Origin: Auanema rhodensis
Taxonomy: Eukaryota > Nematoda > Chromadorea > Rhabditida > Rhabditidae
DNA: 64,000 nt
Direction: 5' to 3'
Assembly (NCBI GenBank): GCA_964057225.1
Contig: OZ059897.1
Span: forward strand, 558,001-622,000
Shown here: positions 1 to 12,097 of the stretch, piece by piece
Numbering within the stretch: position 1 is the first letter of the stretch
Layout: every line of letters starts with the position of its first letter
Made by a program: the position numbers and the translations under genes
The notes under the pieces: generated by a model
The model's input: only the letters and a program-made list of their open reading frames with translations
The model's database searches: none
Told to the model about the DNA's origin: nothing

Positions 1-18
1 AAACATTTTGACAAAAAT

Positions 19-30
19 TTTTTCGAAAAA
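19..30. other. TTTTTCGAAAAA palindrome within A/T tracts (in most monomers)
   Basis: A perfect 12-base palindrome centred on CG, flanked by further A and T runs that extend the symmetry with a one-base bulge. It recurs about every 351 bp. Local variants change it: cgaaaTattt (common between about 5.6 and 17 kb), cAaaaaattt (several copies between 49.8 and 63.2 kb), and aaaCttttt or aaaaGttttt on the left side. Runs of A and T like these usually give intrinsically bent, nucleosome-positioning DNA; that role is inferred. Confidence 0.8.
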
Positions 31-100
31 TTTCAAAATAATTTAGCGAAAAGTAGATGTTTTTAGATTCCTTTTTTCGAGGCAAAAACGATGGACAATG

Positions 101-112
101 TTATTCAACGAA
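101..112 (-). other. Partial CENP-B-box-like motif (one per monomer, weak)
   Basis: On the minus strand this site reads TTCGTTGAATAA. Its first nine bases fit the left part of the CENP-B box pattern (TTCG, four free bases, A), and TTCGTTG is identical to the mammalian box start. The required CGGG half is absent: the sequence continues with ACAT. It recurs in nearly every copy, with the gtAattc variants altering the A-rich side. I regard it as a resemblance only, since half the essential bases are missing. Confidence 0.25.
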
Positions 113-141
113 AAAATTAATTCTTCAGGGTGAAAATCGAG

Positions 142-163
142 GATATAAGTGTGAACTTATATC
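142..163. other. 8-bp perfect inverted repeat, hairpin-capable
   Basis: GATATAAG and CTTATATC are exact reverse complements separated by the six bases TGTGAA. The arrangement recurs in every monomer that reads 'ataagtg'. In the other large class, 'ataggtg', the seventh arm base is G and the stem gains one G/T mismatch. Copies reading 'aacctat' (for example 1209, 4368, 19813 and several between 31 and 35 kb) carry a mismatch in the right arm instead. I saw no copy in which both changes combine to restore pairing. Confidence 0.85.
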
Positions 164-172
164 AGTTGATAT
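159..172. other. Second inverted repeat sharing the same arm (alternative hairpin)
   Basis: ATATCA, the two bases GT, then TGATAT form a 6-bp inverted repeat. It overlaps the right arm of the hairpin at 142-163, so the shared ATATC can pair either to the left or to the right, but not both. The 'agatgatatctagg' class (for example 8240, 12099, 15608) keeps this symmetry. The 'gttcatatc' class (for example 24048, 25444, 33176, 41591) breaks it. Two copies with 'cagctgatat' (37027 and 38080) extend it to a perfect 14-base palindrome. Confidence 0.75.
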
Positions 173-198
173 CTCGGTGCATTTTTCAGCTAGCGCAA

Positions 199-214
199 AT
201 CTGATAACACAGAT
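199..214. other. 5-bp inverted repeat ATCTG/CAGAT
   Basis: ATCTG and CAGAT flank the six bases ATAACA. Two major monomer classes keep the arms and vary only the loop (ATAACA or ATAGTA). A third class, common at 5.8-29.4 kb, reads 'acacaaatc' and loses the right arm. A short stem like this could occur by chance, so the recurrence only reflects repeat copying. Confidence 0.5.
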
Positions 215-264
215 CGACGCAGCTTAAAAATCCGCATCGAATGCACTATACTACATTAAGAAAA

Positions 265-1840
265 GCTTAATACAAAAATTAGTTATGATCGTTTGAAAAA
301 TGATGCAATAGTGTATGTTGAGTTTCCATGTACACTCAAAATTGCTTCCAAAAACATTTTGACAAAAATTTTTTCGAAAAATTTCAAAATAATTTAGCGA
401 AAAGTAGATGTTTTTAGATTCCTTTTTTCGAGGCAAAAACGATGGACAATGTTATTCAACGAAAAAATTAATTCTTCAGGGTGAAAATCGAGGATATAAG
501 TGTGAACTTATATCAGTTGATATCTCGGTGCATTTTTCAGCTAGCGCAAATCTGATAACACAGATCGACGCAGCTTAAAAATCCGCATCGAATGCACTAT
601 ACTACATTAGGAAAAGCTTAATACAAAAATTAGTTATGATCGTTTGAAAAATGATGCATTAGTGTATGTTGAGTTTCCATGTACACTCAAAATTGCTTCC
701 AAAAACATTTTGACAAAAATTTTTTCGAAAAATTTCAAGATAATTTAGCGAAAAGTAGATGTTTTTAGATTCCTTTTTTTGAGGCAAAAACGATGGACAA
801 TGTTATTCAACGAAAAAATTAATTCTTCAGGGTGAAAATCGAGGATATAAGTGTGAACTTATATCAGTTGATATCTCGGTGCATTTTTCAGCTAGCGCAA
901 ATCTGATAACACAGATCGACGCAGCTTAAAAATCCGCATCGAATGCACTATACTACATTAAGAAAAGCTGAATACAAAAATTAGTTATGATCGTTTGAAA
1001 AATGATGCATTAGTGTATGTTGAGTTTCCATGTACACTCAAAACTGCTTCCAAAAACATTTTGACAAAAATTTTTTCGAAAAATTTCAAAATAATTTAGC
1101 GAAAAGTAGATGTTTTTAAATTCCTTTTTTCGAGGCAAAAACGATGGACAATGTTATTCAACGAAAAAATTAATTCTTCAGGGTGAAAATCGAGGATATA
1201 AGTGTGAACCTATATCAGTTGATATCTCGGCGCATTTTTAAGCCAGCGCAAATCTGATAACACAGATCGACGCAGCTTAAAAATCCGCATCGAATGCACT
1301 ATACTACATTAAGAAAAGCTGAATACAAAAATTAGTTATGATCGTTTGAAAAATGATGCATTAGTGTATGTTGAGTTTCCATGTACACTCAAAATTGCTT
1401 CCAAAAACATTTTGACAAAAATTTTTTCGAAAAATTTCAAAATAATTTAGCGAAAAGTAGATGTTTTTAGATTCCTTTTTTCGAGGCAAAAACGATGGAC
1501 AATGTTATTCAACGAAAAAATTAATTCTTCAGGGTGAAAATCAAGGATATAGGTGTGAACTTATAGCAGTTGATATCTCGGTGCATTTTTAAGCTAGCGG
1601 AAATCTGATAACACAGATCGACGCAGCTTAAAAATCCGCATCGAATGCACTACACTACATTAAGAAAAGCTTAATACAAAAATTAGTTATGATCGTTTGA
1701 AAAATGATGCAATAGTGTATGTTGAGTTTCCATGTACACTCAAAATTGCTTCCAAAAACATTTTGACAAAAATTTTTTCGAAAAATTTCAAAATAATTTA
1801 GCAAAAAGTAGATGTTTTTAGATTCCTTTTTTCAAGGCAA
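265..1840 (+). repeat. HOR block A, copy 1 (partner at 3424-5000)
   Basis: About 4.5 monomers that recur exactly nine monomers (3,159 bp) downstream. Linked rare variants prove the pairing: 'cattagg' at 605 and 3764, and the combined 'aacctat...tcggcgc...agccagcgc' haplotype at 1209 and 4368. Differences are few, such as tttTTgagg near 778 against ttttCgagg at 3937, and 'atagcag' near 1564. Left of about 265 and right of about 1840 the two regions carry different variant sets. Confidence 0.8.
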
Positions 1841-3420
1841 AAACGATGGACAATGTTAATCAACGAAAAAATTAATTCTTCAGGGTGAAAATCGAGGATA
1901 TAGGTGTGAACTTATATCAGTTGATATCTCGGTGCATTTTTAAGCTAGCGGAAATGTGATAACACAGATCGACGCAGCTTGAAAATCCGCATCGAATGCA
2001 CTATACTACATTAAGAAAAGCTTAATACAAAAATAAGTTATGATCGTTTGAAAAATGATGCAATAGTGTATGTTGAGTTTCCATGTACACTCAAAATTGC
2101 TTCCAAAAACATTTTGACAAAAATTTTTTCGAAAAATTTCAAAATAATTTAGCAAAAAGTAGATGTTTTTAGATTCCTTTTTTCAAGGCAAAAACGATGG
2201 ACAATGTTATTCAACGAAAAAATTAATTCTTCAGGGTGAAAATCGAGGATATAGGTGTGAACTTATATCAGTTGATATCTCGGTGCATTTTTAAGCTAGC
2301 GGAAATCTGATAACACAGATCGACGCAGCTTAAAAATCCGCATCGAATGCACTATACTACATTAAGAAACGCTTAATACAAAAATTAGTTATGATCGTTT
2401 GAAAAATGATGCATTAGTGTATGTTGAGTTTCCATGTACACTCAAAATTGCTTCCAAAAACATTTTGACAAAAATTTTTTCGAAAAATTTCAAAATAATT
2501 TAGCAAAAAGTAGATGTTTTTAGATTCCTTTTTTCAAGGCAAAAACGATGGACAATGTTATTCAACGAAAAAATTAATTCTTCAGGGTGAAAATCGAGGA
2601 TATAGGTGTGAACTTATATCAGTTGATATCTCGGTGCATTTTTAAGCTAGCGGAAATCTGATAACACAGATCGACGCAGCTTGAAAATCCGCATCGAATG
2701 CACTATACTACATTAAGAAAAGCTTAATACAAAAATAAGTTATGATCGTTTGAAAAATGATGCAATAGTGTATGTTGAGTTTCCATGTACACTCAAAATT
2801 GCTTCCAAAAACATTTTGACAAAAATTTTTTCGAAAAATTTCAAAATAATTTAGCAAAAAGTAGATGTTTTTAGATTCCTTTTTTCAAGGCAAAAACGAT
2901 GGACAATGTTATTCAACGAAAAAATTAATTCTTCAGGGTGAAAATCGAGGATATAGGTGTGAACTTATATCAGTTGATATCTCGGTGCATTTTTAAGCTA
3001 GCGGAAATCTGATAACACAGATCGACGCAGCTTAAAAATCCGCATCGAATGCACTATACTACATTAAGAAACGCTTAATACAAAAATTAGTTATGATCGT
3101 TTGAAAAATGATGCATTAGTGTATGTTGAGTTTCCATGTACACTCAAAATTGCTTCCAAAAACATTTTGACAAAAATTTTTTCGAAAAATTTCAAAATAA
3201 TTTAGCAAAAAGTAGATGTTTTTAGATTCCTTTTTTCAAGGCAAAAACGATGGACAATGTTATTCAACGAAAAAATTAATTCTTCAGGGTGAAAATCGAG
3301 GATATAGGTGTGAACTTATATCAGTTGATATCTCGGTGCATTTTTAAGCTAGCGGAAATCTGATAACACAGATCGACGCAGCTTAAAAATCCGCATCGAA
3401 TGCACTATACTACATTGAGA
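1760..3420 (+). repeat. Dimer (702-bp) HOR patch
   Basis: Alternating monomer types repeat every 702 bp. 'agcttgaaaatcc' occurs at about 1977 and 2679, 'aaaataagttatg' at about 2030 and 2732, and 'cattaagaaacgc' at about 2361 and 3063. Nearly all copies here are of the agCAaaa, ttCAagg, ataGgtg, gctagcgG type. About 2.4 dimer units are present, sitting between the two copies of block A. The simplest reading is a local expansion by unequal exchange. Confidence 0.75.
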
Positions 3421-3423
3421 AAC

Positions 3424-5000
3424 GCTTAATACAAAAATTAGTTATGATCGTTTGAAAAATGATGCAATAGTGTATGTTGAGTTTCCATGTACACTCAAAA
3501 TTGCTTCCAAAAACATTTTGACAAAAATTTTTTCGAAAAATTTCAAAATAATTTAGCGAAAAGTAGATGTTTTTAGATTCCTTTTTTCGAGGCAAAAACG
3601 ATGGACAATGTTATTCAACGAAAAAATTAATTCTTCAGGGTGAAAATCGAGGATATAAGTGTGAACTTATATCAGTTGATATCTCGGTGCATTTTTCAGC
3701 TAGCGCAAATCTGATAACACAGATCGACGCAGCTTAAAAATCCGCATCGAATGCACTATACTACATTAGGAAAAGCTTAATACAAAAATTAGTTATGATC
3801 GTTTGAAAAATGATGCATTAGTGTATGTTGAGTTTCCATGTACACTCAAAATTGCTTCCAAAAACATTTTGACAAAAATTTTTTCGAAAAATTTCAAGAT
3901 AATTTAGCGAAAAGTAGATGTTTTTAGATTCCTTTTTTCGAGGCAAAAACGATGGACAATGTTATTCAACGAAAAAATTAATTCTTCAGGGTGAAAATCG
4001 AGGATATAAGTGTGAACTTATATCAGTTGATATCTCGGTGCATTTTTCAGCTAGCGCAAATCTGATAACACAGATCGACGCAGCTTAAAAATCCGCATCG
4101 AATGCACTATACTACATTAAGAAAAGCTGAATACAAAAATTAGTTATGATCGTTTGAAAAATGATGCATTAGTGTATGTTGAGTTTCCATGTACACTCAA
4201 AACTGCTTCCAAAAACATTTTGACAAAAATTTTTTCGAAAAATTTCAAAATAATTTAGCGAAAAGTAGATGTTTTTAAATTCCTTTTTTCGAGGCAAAAA
4301 CGATGGACAATGTTATTCAACGAAAAAATTAATTCTTCAGGGTGAAAATCGAGGATATAAGTGTGAACCTATATCAGTTGATATCTCGGCGCATTTTTAA
4401 GCCAGCGCATATCTGATAACACAGATCGACGCAGCTTAAAAATCCGCATCGAATGCACTATACTACATTAAGAAAAGCTGAATACAAAAATTAGTTATGA
4501 TCGTTTGAAAAATGATGCATTAGTGTATGTTGAGTTTCCATGTACACTCAAAATTGCTTCCAAAAACATTTTGACAAAAATTTTTTCGAAAAATTTCAAA
4601 ATAATTTAGCGAAAAGTAGATGTTTTTAGATTCCTTTTTTCGAGGCAAAAACGATGGACAATGTTATTCAACGAAAAAATTAATTCTTCAGGGTGAAAAT
4701 CGAGGATATAGGTGTGAACTTATATCAGTTGATATCTCGGTGCATTTTTAAGCTAGCGGAAATCTGATAACACAGATCGACGCAGCTTAAAAATCCGCAT
4801 CGAATGCACTATACTACATTAAGAAAAGCTTAATACAAAAATTAGTTATGATCGTTTGAAAAATGATGCAATAGTGTATGTTGAGTTTCCATGTACACTC
4901 AAAATTGCTTCCAAAAACATTTTGACAAAAATTTTTTCGAAAAATTTCAAAATAATTTAGCGAAAAGTAGATGTTTTTAGATTCCTTTTTTCAAGGCAAA
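3424..5000 (+). repeat. HOR block A, copy 2
   Basis: Partner of 265-1840 at an offset of nine monomers. It shares the rare 'cattagg' and 'tcggcgc' haplotypes in the same order and spacing. A private change, 'agcgcatatctg' near 4405 instead of 'agcgcaaatctg', separates it from copy 1. Confidence 0.8.
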
Positions 5001-8000
5001 AACGATGGACAATGTTATTCAACGAAAAAATTAATTCTTCAGGGTGAAAATCGAGGATATAAGTGTGAACTTATATCAGTTGATATCTCGGTGCATTTTC
5101 AAGCTAGCGCAAATCTGATAGTACAGATCGACGCAGCTTAATAATCCGCATCGAATGCACTATACTACATTGAGAAACGCTTAATACAAAAACTAGTTAT
5201 GATCGTTTGAAAAATGATGCATTAGTGTATGTTGAGTTTCCATGTACACTCAACATTGCTTCCAAAAACATTTTGACAAAAATTTTTTCGAAAAATTTCA
5301 AAATAATTTAGCAAAAAGTAGATGTTTTTAGATTCCTTTTTTCAAGGCAAAAACGATGGACAATGTTATCCAACGAAAAAATTAATTCTTCAGGGTGAAA
5401 ATCGAGGATATAGGTGTGAACTTATATCAGTTGATATCTCGGTGCATCTTTAAGCTAGCGCAAATCTGATAGTACAGATCGACGCAGCTTAATAATCCGC
5501 ATCGAATGCACTATACTACATTGAGAAACGCTTAATACAAAAACTAGTTATGATCGTTTGAAAAATGATGCATTAGTGTATGTTGAGTTTCCATGTACAC
5601 TCAACATTGCTTCCAAAAACATTTTGACAAAAATTTTTTCGAAATATTTCAAAATAATTTAGCAAAAAGTAGATGTTTTTAGATTTCTTTTTTCGAGGCA
5701 AAAACGATGGACAATGTTATTCAACGAAAAAATTAATTCTTCAGGGTGAAAATCGAGGATATAAGTGTGAATTTATATCAGTTGATATCTCGGTGCATTT
5801 TGAAGCTAGGGGAAATCTGATAACACAAATCGACGCAGCTTAATAATCCGCATCGAATGCACTATACTACATTGAGAAACGCTTAATACAAAAATTAGTT
5901 ATGATCGTTTGAAAAATGATGCATTAGTGTATGTTGAGTTTCCATGTACACTCAACATTGCTTCCAAAAACATTTTGACAAAAATTTTTTCGAAAAATTT
6001 CAAAATAATTTAGCAAAAAGTAGATGTTTTTAGATTCCTTTTTTCAAGGCAAAAACGATGGACAATGTTATCCAACGAAAAAATTAATTCTTCAGGGTGA
6101 AAATCGAGGATATAGGTGTGAACTTATATCAGTTGATATCTCGGTGCATCTTTAAGCTAGCGCAAATCTGATAGTACAGATCGACGCAGCTTAAAAATCC
6201 GCATCGAATGCACTATACTACATTGAGAAACGCTCAATACAAAAATAAGTTATGATCGTTTGAAAAATGATGCATTAGTGTATGTTGAGTTTCCATGTAC
6301 ACTCAAAATTGCTTCCAAAAACATTTTGACAAAAAGTTTTTCGAAAAATTTCAAAATAATTTAGCGAAAAGTAGATGTTTTTAGATTCCTTTTTTCAAGG
6401 CAAAAACGATGGACAATGTAATTCAACGAAAAAATTAATTCTTCAGGGTGAAAATCGAGGATATAAGTGTGAACTTATATCAGTTGATATCTCGGTGCAT
6501 CTTTAAGCTAGCGCAAATCTGATAGTACAGATCGACGCAGCTTAATAATCCGCATCGAATGCACTATACTACATTGAGAAACGCTCAATACAAAAATTAG
6601 TTATGATCGTTTGAAAAATGATGCATTAGTGTATGTTGAGTTTCCATGTACACTCAACATTGCTTCCAAAAACATTTTGACAAAAATTTTTTCGAAAAAT
6701 TTCAAAATAATTTAGCAAAAAGTAGATGTTTTTAGATTCCTTTTTTCAAGGCAAAAACGATGGACAATGTTATTCAACGAAAAAATTAATTCTTCAGGGT
6801 GAAAATCGAGGATATAGGTGTGAACTTATATCAGTTGATATCTCGGTGCATCTTTAAGCTAGCGCAAATCTGATAGTACAGATCGACGCAGCTTAATAAT
6901 CCGCATCGAATGCACTATACTACATTGAGAAACGCTCAATACAAAAATTAGTTATGATCGTTTGAAAAATGATGCATTAGTGTATGTTGAGTTTCCATGT
7001 ACACTCAACATTGCTTCCAAAAACATTTTGACAAAAATTTTTTCGAAAAATTTCAAAATAATTTATCAAAAAGTAGATGTTTTTAGATTCCTTTTTTCAA
7101 GGCAAAAACGATGGACAATGTTATTCAACGAAAAAAGTAATTCTTCAGGGTGAAAATCGAGGATATAAGTGTGAATTTATATCAGTTGATATCTCGGTGC
7201 ATTTTGAAGCTAGGGGAAATCTGATAACACAAATCGACGCAGCTTAATAATCCGCATCGAATGCACTATACTACATTGAGAAACGCTTAATACAAAAATT
7301 AGTTATGATCGTTTGAAAAATGATGCATTAGTGTATGTTGAGTTTCCATGTACACTCAACATTGCTTCCAAAAACATTTTGACAAAAATTTTTTCGAAAA
7401 ATTTCAAAATAATTTAGCAAAAAGTAGATGTTTTTAGATTTCTTTTTTCAAGGCAAAAACGATGGACAATGTTATTCAACGAAAAAAGTAATTCTTCAGG
7501 GTGAAAATCGAGGATATAAGTGTGAATTTATATCAGTTGATATCTCGGTGCATTTTGAAGCTAGGGGAAATCTGATAACACAAATCGACGCAGCTTAATA
7601 ATCCGCATCGAATGCACTATACTACATTGAGAAACGCTTAATACAAAAATTAGTTATGATCGTTTGAAAAATGATGCATTAGTGTATGTTGAGTTTCCAT
7701 GTACACTCAACATTGCTTCCAAAAACATTTTGACAAAAATTTTTTCGAAATATTTCAAAATAATTTAGCAAAAAGTAGATGTTTTTAGATTCCTTTTTTC
7801 AAGGCAAAAACGATGGACAATGTTATTCAACGAAAAAATTAATTCTTCAGGGTGAAAATCGAGGATATAAGTGTGAACTTATATCAGTTGATATCTCGGT
7901 GCATCTTTAAGCTAGCGCAAATCTGATAGTACAGATCGACGCAGCTCAATAATCCGCATCGAATGCACTATACTACATTGAGAAACGCTCAATACAAAAA

Positions 8001-11000
8001 TTAGTTATGATCGTTTGAAAAATGATGCATTAGTGTATGTTGAGTTTCCATGTACACTCAACATTGCTTCCAAAAACATTTTGACAAAAATTTTTTCGAA
8101 ATATTTCAAAATAATTTAGCAAAAAGTAGATGTTTTTAGATTTCTTTTTTCGAGGCAAAAACGATGGACAATGTTATTCAACGAAAAAATTAATTCTTCA
8201 GGGTGAAAATCGAGGATATAAGTGTGAACTTATATCAGATGATATCTAGGTGCATTTTCAAGCTAGCGCAAATCTGATAGTACAGATCGACGCAGCTTAA
8301 AAATCCGCATCGAATGCACTATACTACATTGAGAAACGCTCAATACAAAAATAAGTTATGATCGTTTGAAAAATGATGCAATAGTGTATGTTGAGTTTCC
8401 ATGTACACTCAAAATTGCTTCCAAAAACATTTTGACAAAAATTTTTTCGAAAAATTTCAAAATAATTTAGCGAAAAGTAGATGTTTTTAGATTCCTTTTT
8501 TTGAGGCAAAAACGATGGACAATGTTATTCAACGAAAAAATTAATTCTTCAGGGTGAAAATCGAGGATATAGGTGTGAACTTATATCAGTTGATATCTCG
8601 GTGCATCTTTAAGCTAGCGCAAATCTGATAGTACAGATCGACGCAGCTTAATAATCCGCATCGAATGCACTATACTACATTGAGAAACGCTCAATACAAA
8701 AATAAGTTATGATCGTTTGAAAAATGATGCATTAGTGTATGTTGAGTTTCCATGTACACTCAACATTGCTTCCAAAAACATTTTGACAAAAATTTTTTCG
8801 AAATATTTCAAAATAATTTAGCAAAAAGTAGATGTTTTTAGATTCCTTTTTTCGAGGCAAAAACGATGGACAATGTTATTCAACGAAAAAATTAATTCTT
8901 CAGGGTGAAAATCGAGGATATAAGTGTGAACTTATATCAGATGATATCTAGGTGCATTTTCAAGCTAGCGCAAATCTGATAGTACAGATCGACGCAGCTT
9001 AAAAATCCGCATCGAATGCACTATACTACATTGAGAAACGCTCAATACAAAAATAAGTTATGATCGTTTGAAAAATGATGCATTAGTGTATGTTGAGTTT
9101 CCATGTACACTCAAAATTGCTTCCAAAAACATTTTGACAAAAAGTTTTTCGAAAAATTTCAAAATAATTTAGCGAAAAGTAGATGTTTTTAGATTCCTTT
9201 TTTCAAGGCAAAAACGATGGACAATGTTATTCAACGAAAAAATTAATTCTTCAGGGTGAAAATCGAGGATATAAGTGTGAACTTATATCAGATGATATCT
9301 AGGTGCATTTTTAAGCTAGCGCAAATCTGATAACACAGATCGACGCAGCTTAAAAATCCGCATCGAATGCACTTTACTACATTAAGAAAAGCTTAATACA
9401 AAAATTAGTTATGATCGTTTGAAAAATGATGCATTAGTGTATGTTGAGTTTCCATGTACACTCAACATTGCTTCCAAAAACATTTTGACAAAAATTTTTT
9501 CGAAATATTTCAAAATAATTTAGCAAAAAGTAGATGTTTTTAGATTCCTTTTTTTGAGGCAAAAACGATGGACAATGTTATTCAACGAAAAAATTAATTC
9601 TTCAGGGTGAAAATCGAGGATATAGGTGTGAACTTATATCAGTTGATATCTCGGTGCATCTTTAAGCTAGCGCAAATCTGATAGTACAGATCGACGCAGC
9701 TTAAAAATGCGCATCGAATGCATTATACTACATGGAGAAACGCTCAATACAAAAATTAGTTATGATTGTTTGAAAAATGATGCATTAGTGTATGTTGAGT
9801 TTCCATGTACACTCAACATTGCTTCCAAAAACATTTTGACAAAACTTTTTTCGAAAAATTTCAAAATAATTTCGCAAAAAGTAGATGTTTTTAGATTCCT
9901 TTTTTTGAGGCAAAAACGATGGACAATGTTATTCAACGAAAAAATTAATTCTTCAGGGTGAAAATCGAGGATATAGGTGTGAACTTATATCAGTTGATAT
10001 CTCGGTGCATCTTTAAGCTAGCGCAAATCTGATAGTACAGATCGACGCAGCTTAATAATCCGCATCGAATGCACTATACTACATTGAGAAACGCTTAATA
10101 CAAAAATTAGTTATGATCGTTTGAAAAATGATGCATTAGTGTATGTTGAGTTTCCATGTACACTCAACATTGCTTCCAAAAACATTTTGACAAAAATTTT
10201 TTCGAAATATTTCAAAATAATTTAGCAAAAAGTAGATGTTTTTAGATTCCTTTTTTCGAGGCAAAAACGATGGACAATGTTATTCAACGAAAAAATTAAT
10301 TCTTCAGGGTGAAAATCGAGGATATAGGTGTGAACTTATATCAGTTGATATCTCGGTGCATCTTTAAGCTAGCGCAAATCTGATAGTACAGATCGACGCA
10401 GCTTAATAATCCGCATCGAATGCACTATACTACATTGAGAAACGCTCAATACAAAAATAAGTTATGATCGTTTGAAAAATGATGCATTAGTGTATGTTGA
10501 GTTTCCATGTACACTCAAAATTGCTTCCAAAAACATTTTGACAAAAAGTTTTTCGAAAAATTTCAAAATAATTTAGCGAAAAGTAGATGTTTTTAGATTC
10601 CTTTTTTCAAGGCAAAAACGATGGACAATGTAATTCAACGAAAAAATTAATTCTTCAGGGTGAAAATCGAGGATATAAGTGTGAACTTATATCAGATGAT
10701 ATCTAGGTGCATTTTTAAGCTAGCGCAAATCTGATAACACAGATCGACGCAGCTTAAAAATCCGCATCGAATGCACTATATTACATTGAGAAACGCTCAA
10801 TACAAAAATAAGTTATGATCGTTTGAAAAATGATGCAATAGTGTATGTTGAGTTTCCATGTACACTCAAAATTGCTTCCAAAAACATTTTGACAAAAATT
10901 TTTTCGAAAAATTTCAAGATAATTTAGCGAAAAGTAGATGTTTTTAGATTCCTTTTCTTGAGGCAAAAACGATGGACAATGTTATTCAACGAAAAAATTA

Positions 11001-12097
11001 ATTCTTCAGGGTGAAAATCGAGGATATAGGTGTGAACTTATATCAGTTGATATCTCGGTGCATCTTTAAGCTAGCGCAAATCTGATAGTACAGATCGACG
11101 CAGCTTAATAATCCGCATCGAATGCACTATACTACATTGAGAAACGCTTAATACAAAAATTAGTTATGATCGTTTGAAAAATGATGCAATAGTGTATGTT
11201 GAGTTTCCATGTACACTCAAAATTGCTTCCAAAAACATTTTGACAAAAATTTTTTCGAAAAATTTCAAAATAATTTAGCAAAAAGTAGATGTTTTTAGAT
11301 TCCTTTTTTCAAGGCAAAAACGATGGACAATGTTATTCAACGAAAAAATTAATTCTTCAGGGTGAAAATCGAGGATATAAGTGTGAATTTATATCAGTTG
11401 ATATCTCGGTGCATTTTGAAGCTAGGGGAAATCTGATAACACAAATCGACGCAGCTTAATAATCCGCATCGAATGCACTATACTACATTGAGAAACGCTT
11501 AATACAAAAATTAGTTATGATCGTTTGAAAAATGATGCATTAGTGTATGTTGAGTTTCCATGTACACTCAACATTGCTTCCAAAAACATTTTGACAAAAA
11601 TTTTTTCGAAATATTTCAAAATAATTTAGCAAAAAGTTGATGTTTTTAGATTCCTTTTTTCAAGGCAAAAACGATGGACAATGTTATTCAACGAAAAAAT
11701 TAATTCTTCAGGGTGAAAATCGAGGATATAGGTGTGAACTTATATCAGTTGATATCTCGGTGCATCTTTAAGCTAGCGCAAATCTGATAGTACAGATCGA
11801 CGCAGCTTAATAATCCGCATCGAATGCACTATACTACATTGAGAAACGCTTAATACAAAAATTAGTTATGATCGTTTGAAAAATGATGCATTAGTGTATG
11901 TTGAGTTTCCATGTACACTCAACATTGCTTCCAAAAACATTTTGACAAAAATTTTTTCGAAATATTTCAAAATAATTTAGCAAAAAGTAGATGTTTTTAG
12001 ATTCCTTTTTTCGAGGCAAAAACGATGGACAATGTTATTCAACGAAAAAATTAATTCTTCAGGGTGAAAATCGAGGATATAAGTGTGAACTTATATC

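Larger units (their letters stand above)
1..351 (+). repeat. Reference monomer (copy 1)
   Basis: Used here as the phase reference. Main landmarks in order are: an A/T-tract zone with a TTCGAA core (12-60), the segment containing 'aaaacgatggacaatg' (85-100), an inverted-repeat zone (142-172), 'gctagc' (189-194), a CpG-rich segment (213-241), a HindIII-type 'aagctt' (263-268) and 'catgtacactc' (328-338). Variant sites that define subfamilies include agCGaaa/agCAaaa, ttCGagg/ttCAagg/ttTGagg, atCGagg/atCAagg, ataAgtg/ataGgtg, gctagcgC/gctagcgG/gctaggGG, ataACaca/ataGTaca, gatgcAAtag/gatgcATtag and tcaAAatt/tcaACatt. The true start of the unit is arbitrary because nothing in the window marks an array edge. 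Confidence 0.95.

Noticed and set aside
19-30. TTTTTCGAAAAA as a protein-binding operator
   Set aside because: It is an A/T-rich palindrome in low-complexity sequence. Its repetition follows from the satellite itself, and there is no gene for it to regulate.
251-436. 61-codon minus-strand reading frames (also at 3410, 8324, 10781, 15695, 25528 and 27635)
   Set aside because: They are the same stretch of different satellite monomers, open only where one A/T variant removes a stop. There is no promoter, conserved domain or codon bias, and most monomers have the stop.
9707-9961. 84-codon plus-strand reading frames (also at 12515, 15323 and 17078) and the 63- and 79-codon frames at 6962 and 41482
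   Set aside because: All lie wholly inside the repeat and depend on chance substitutions such as 'tttcgc' for 'tttagc'. Their recurrence follows segment duplication, not protein conservation.
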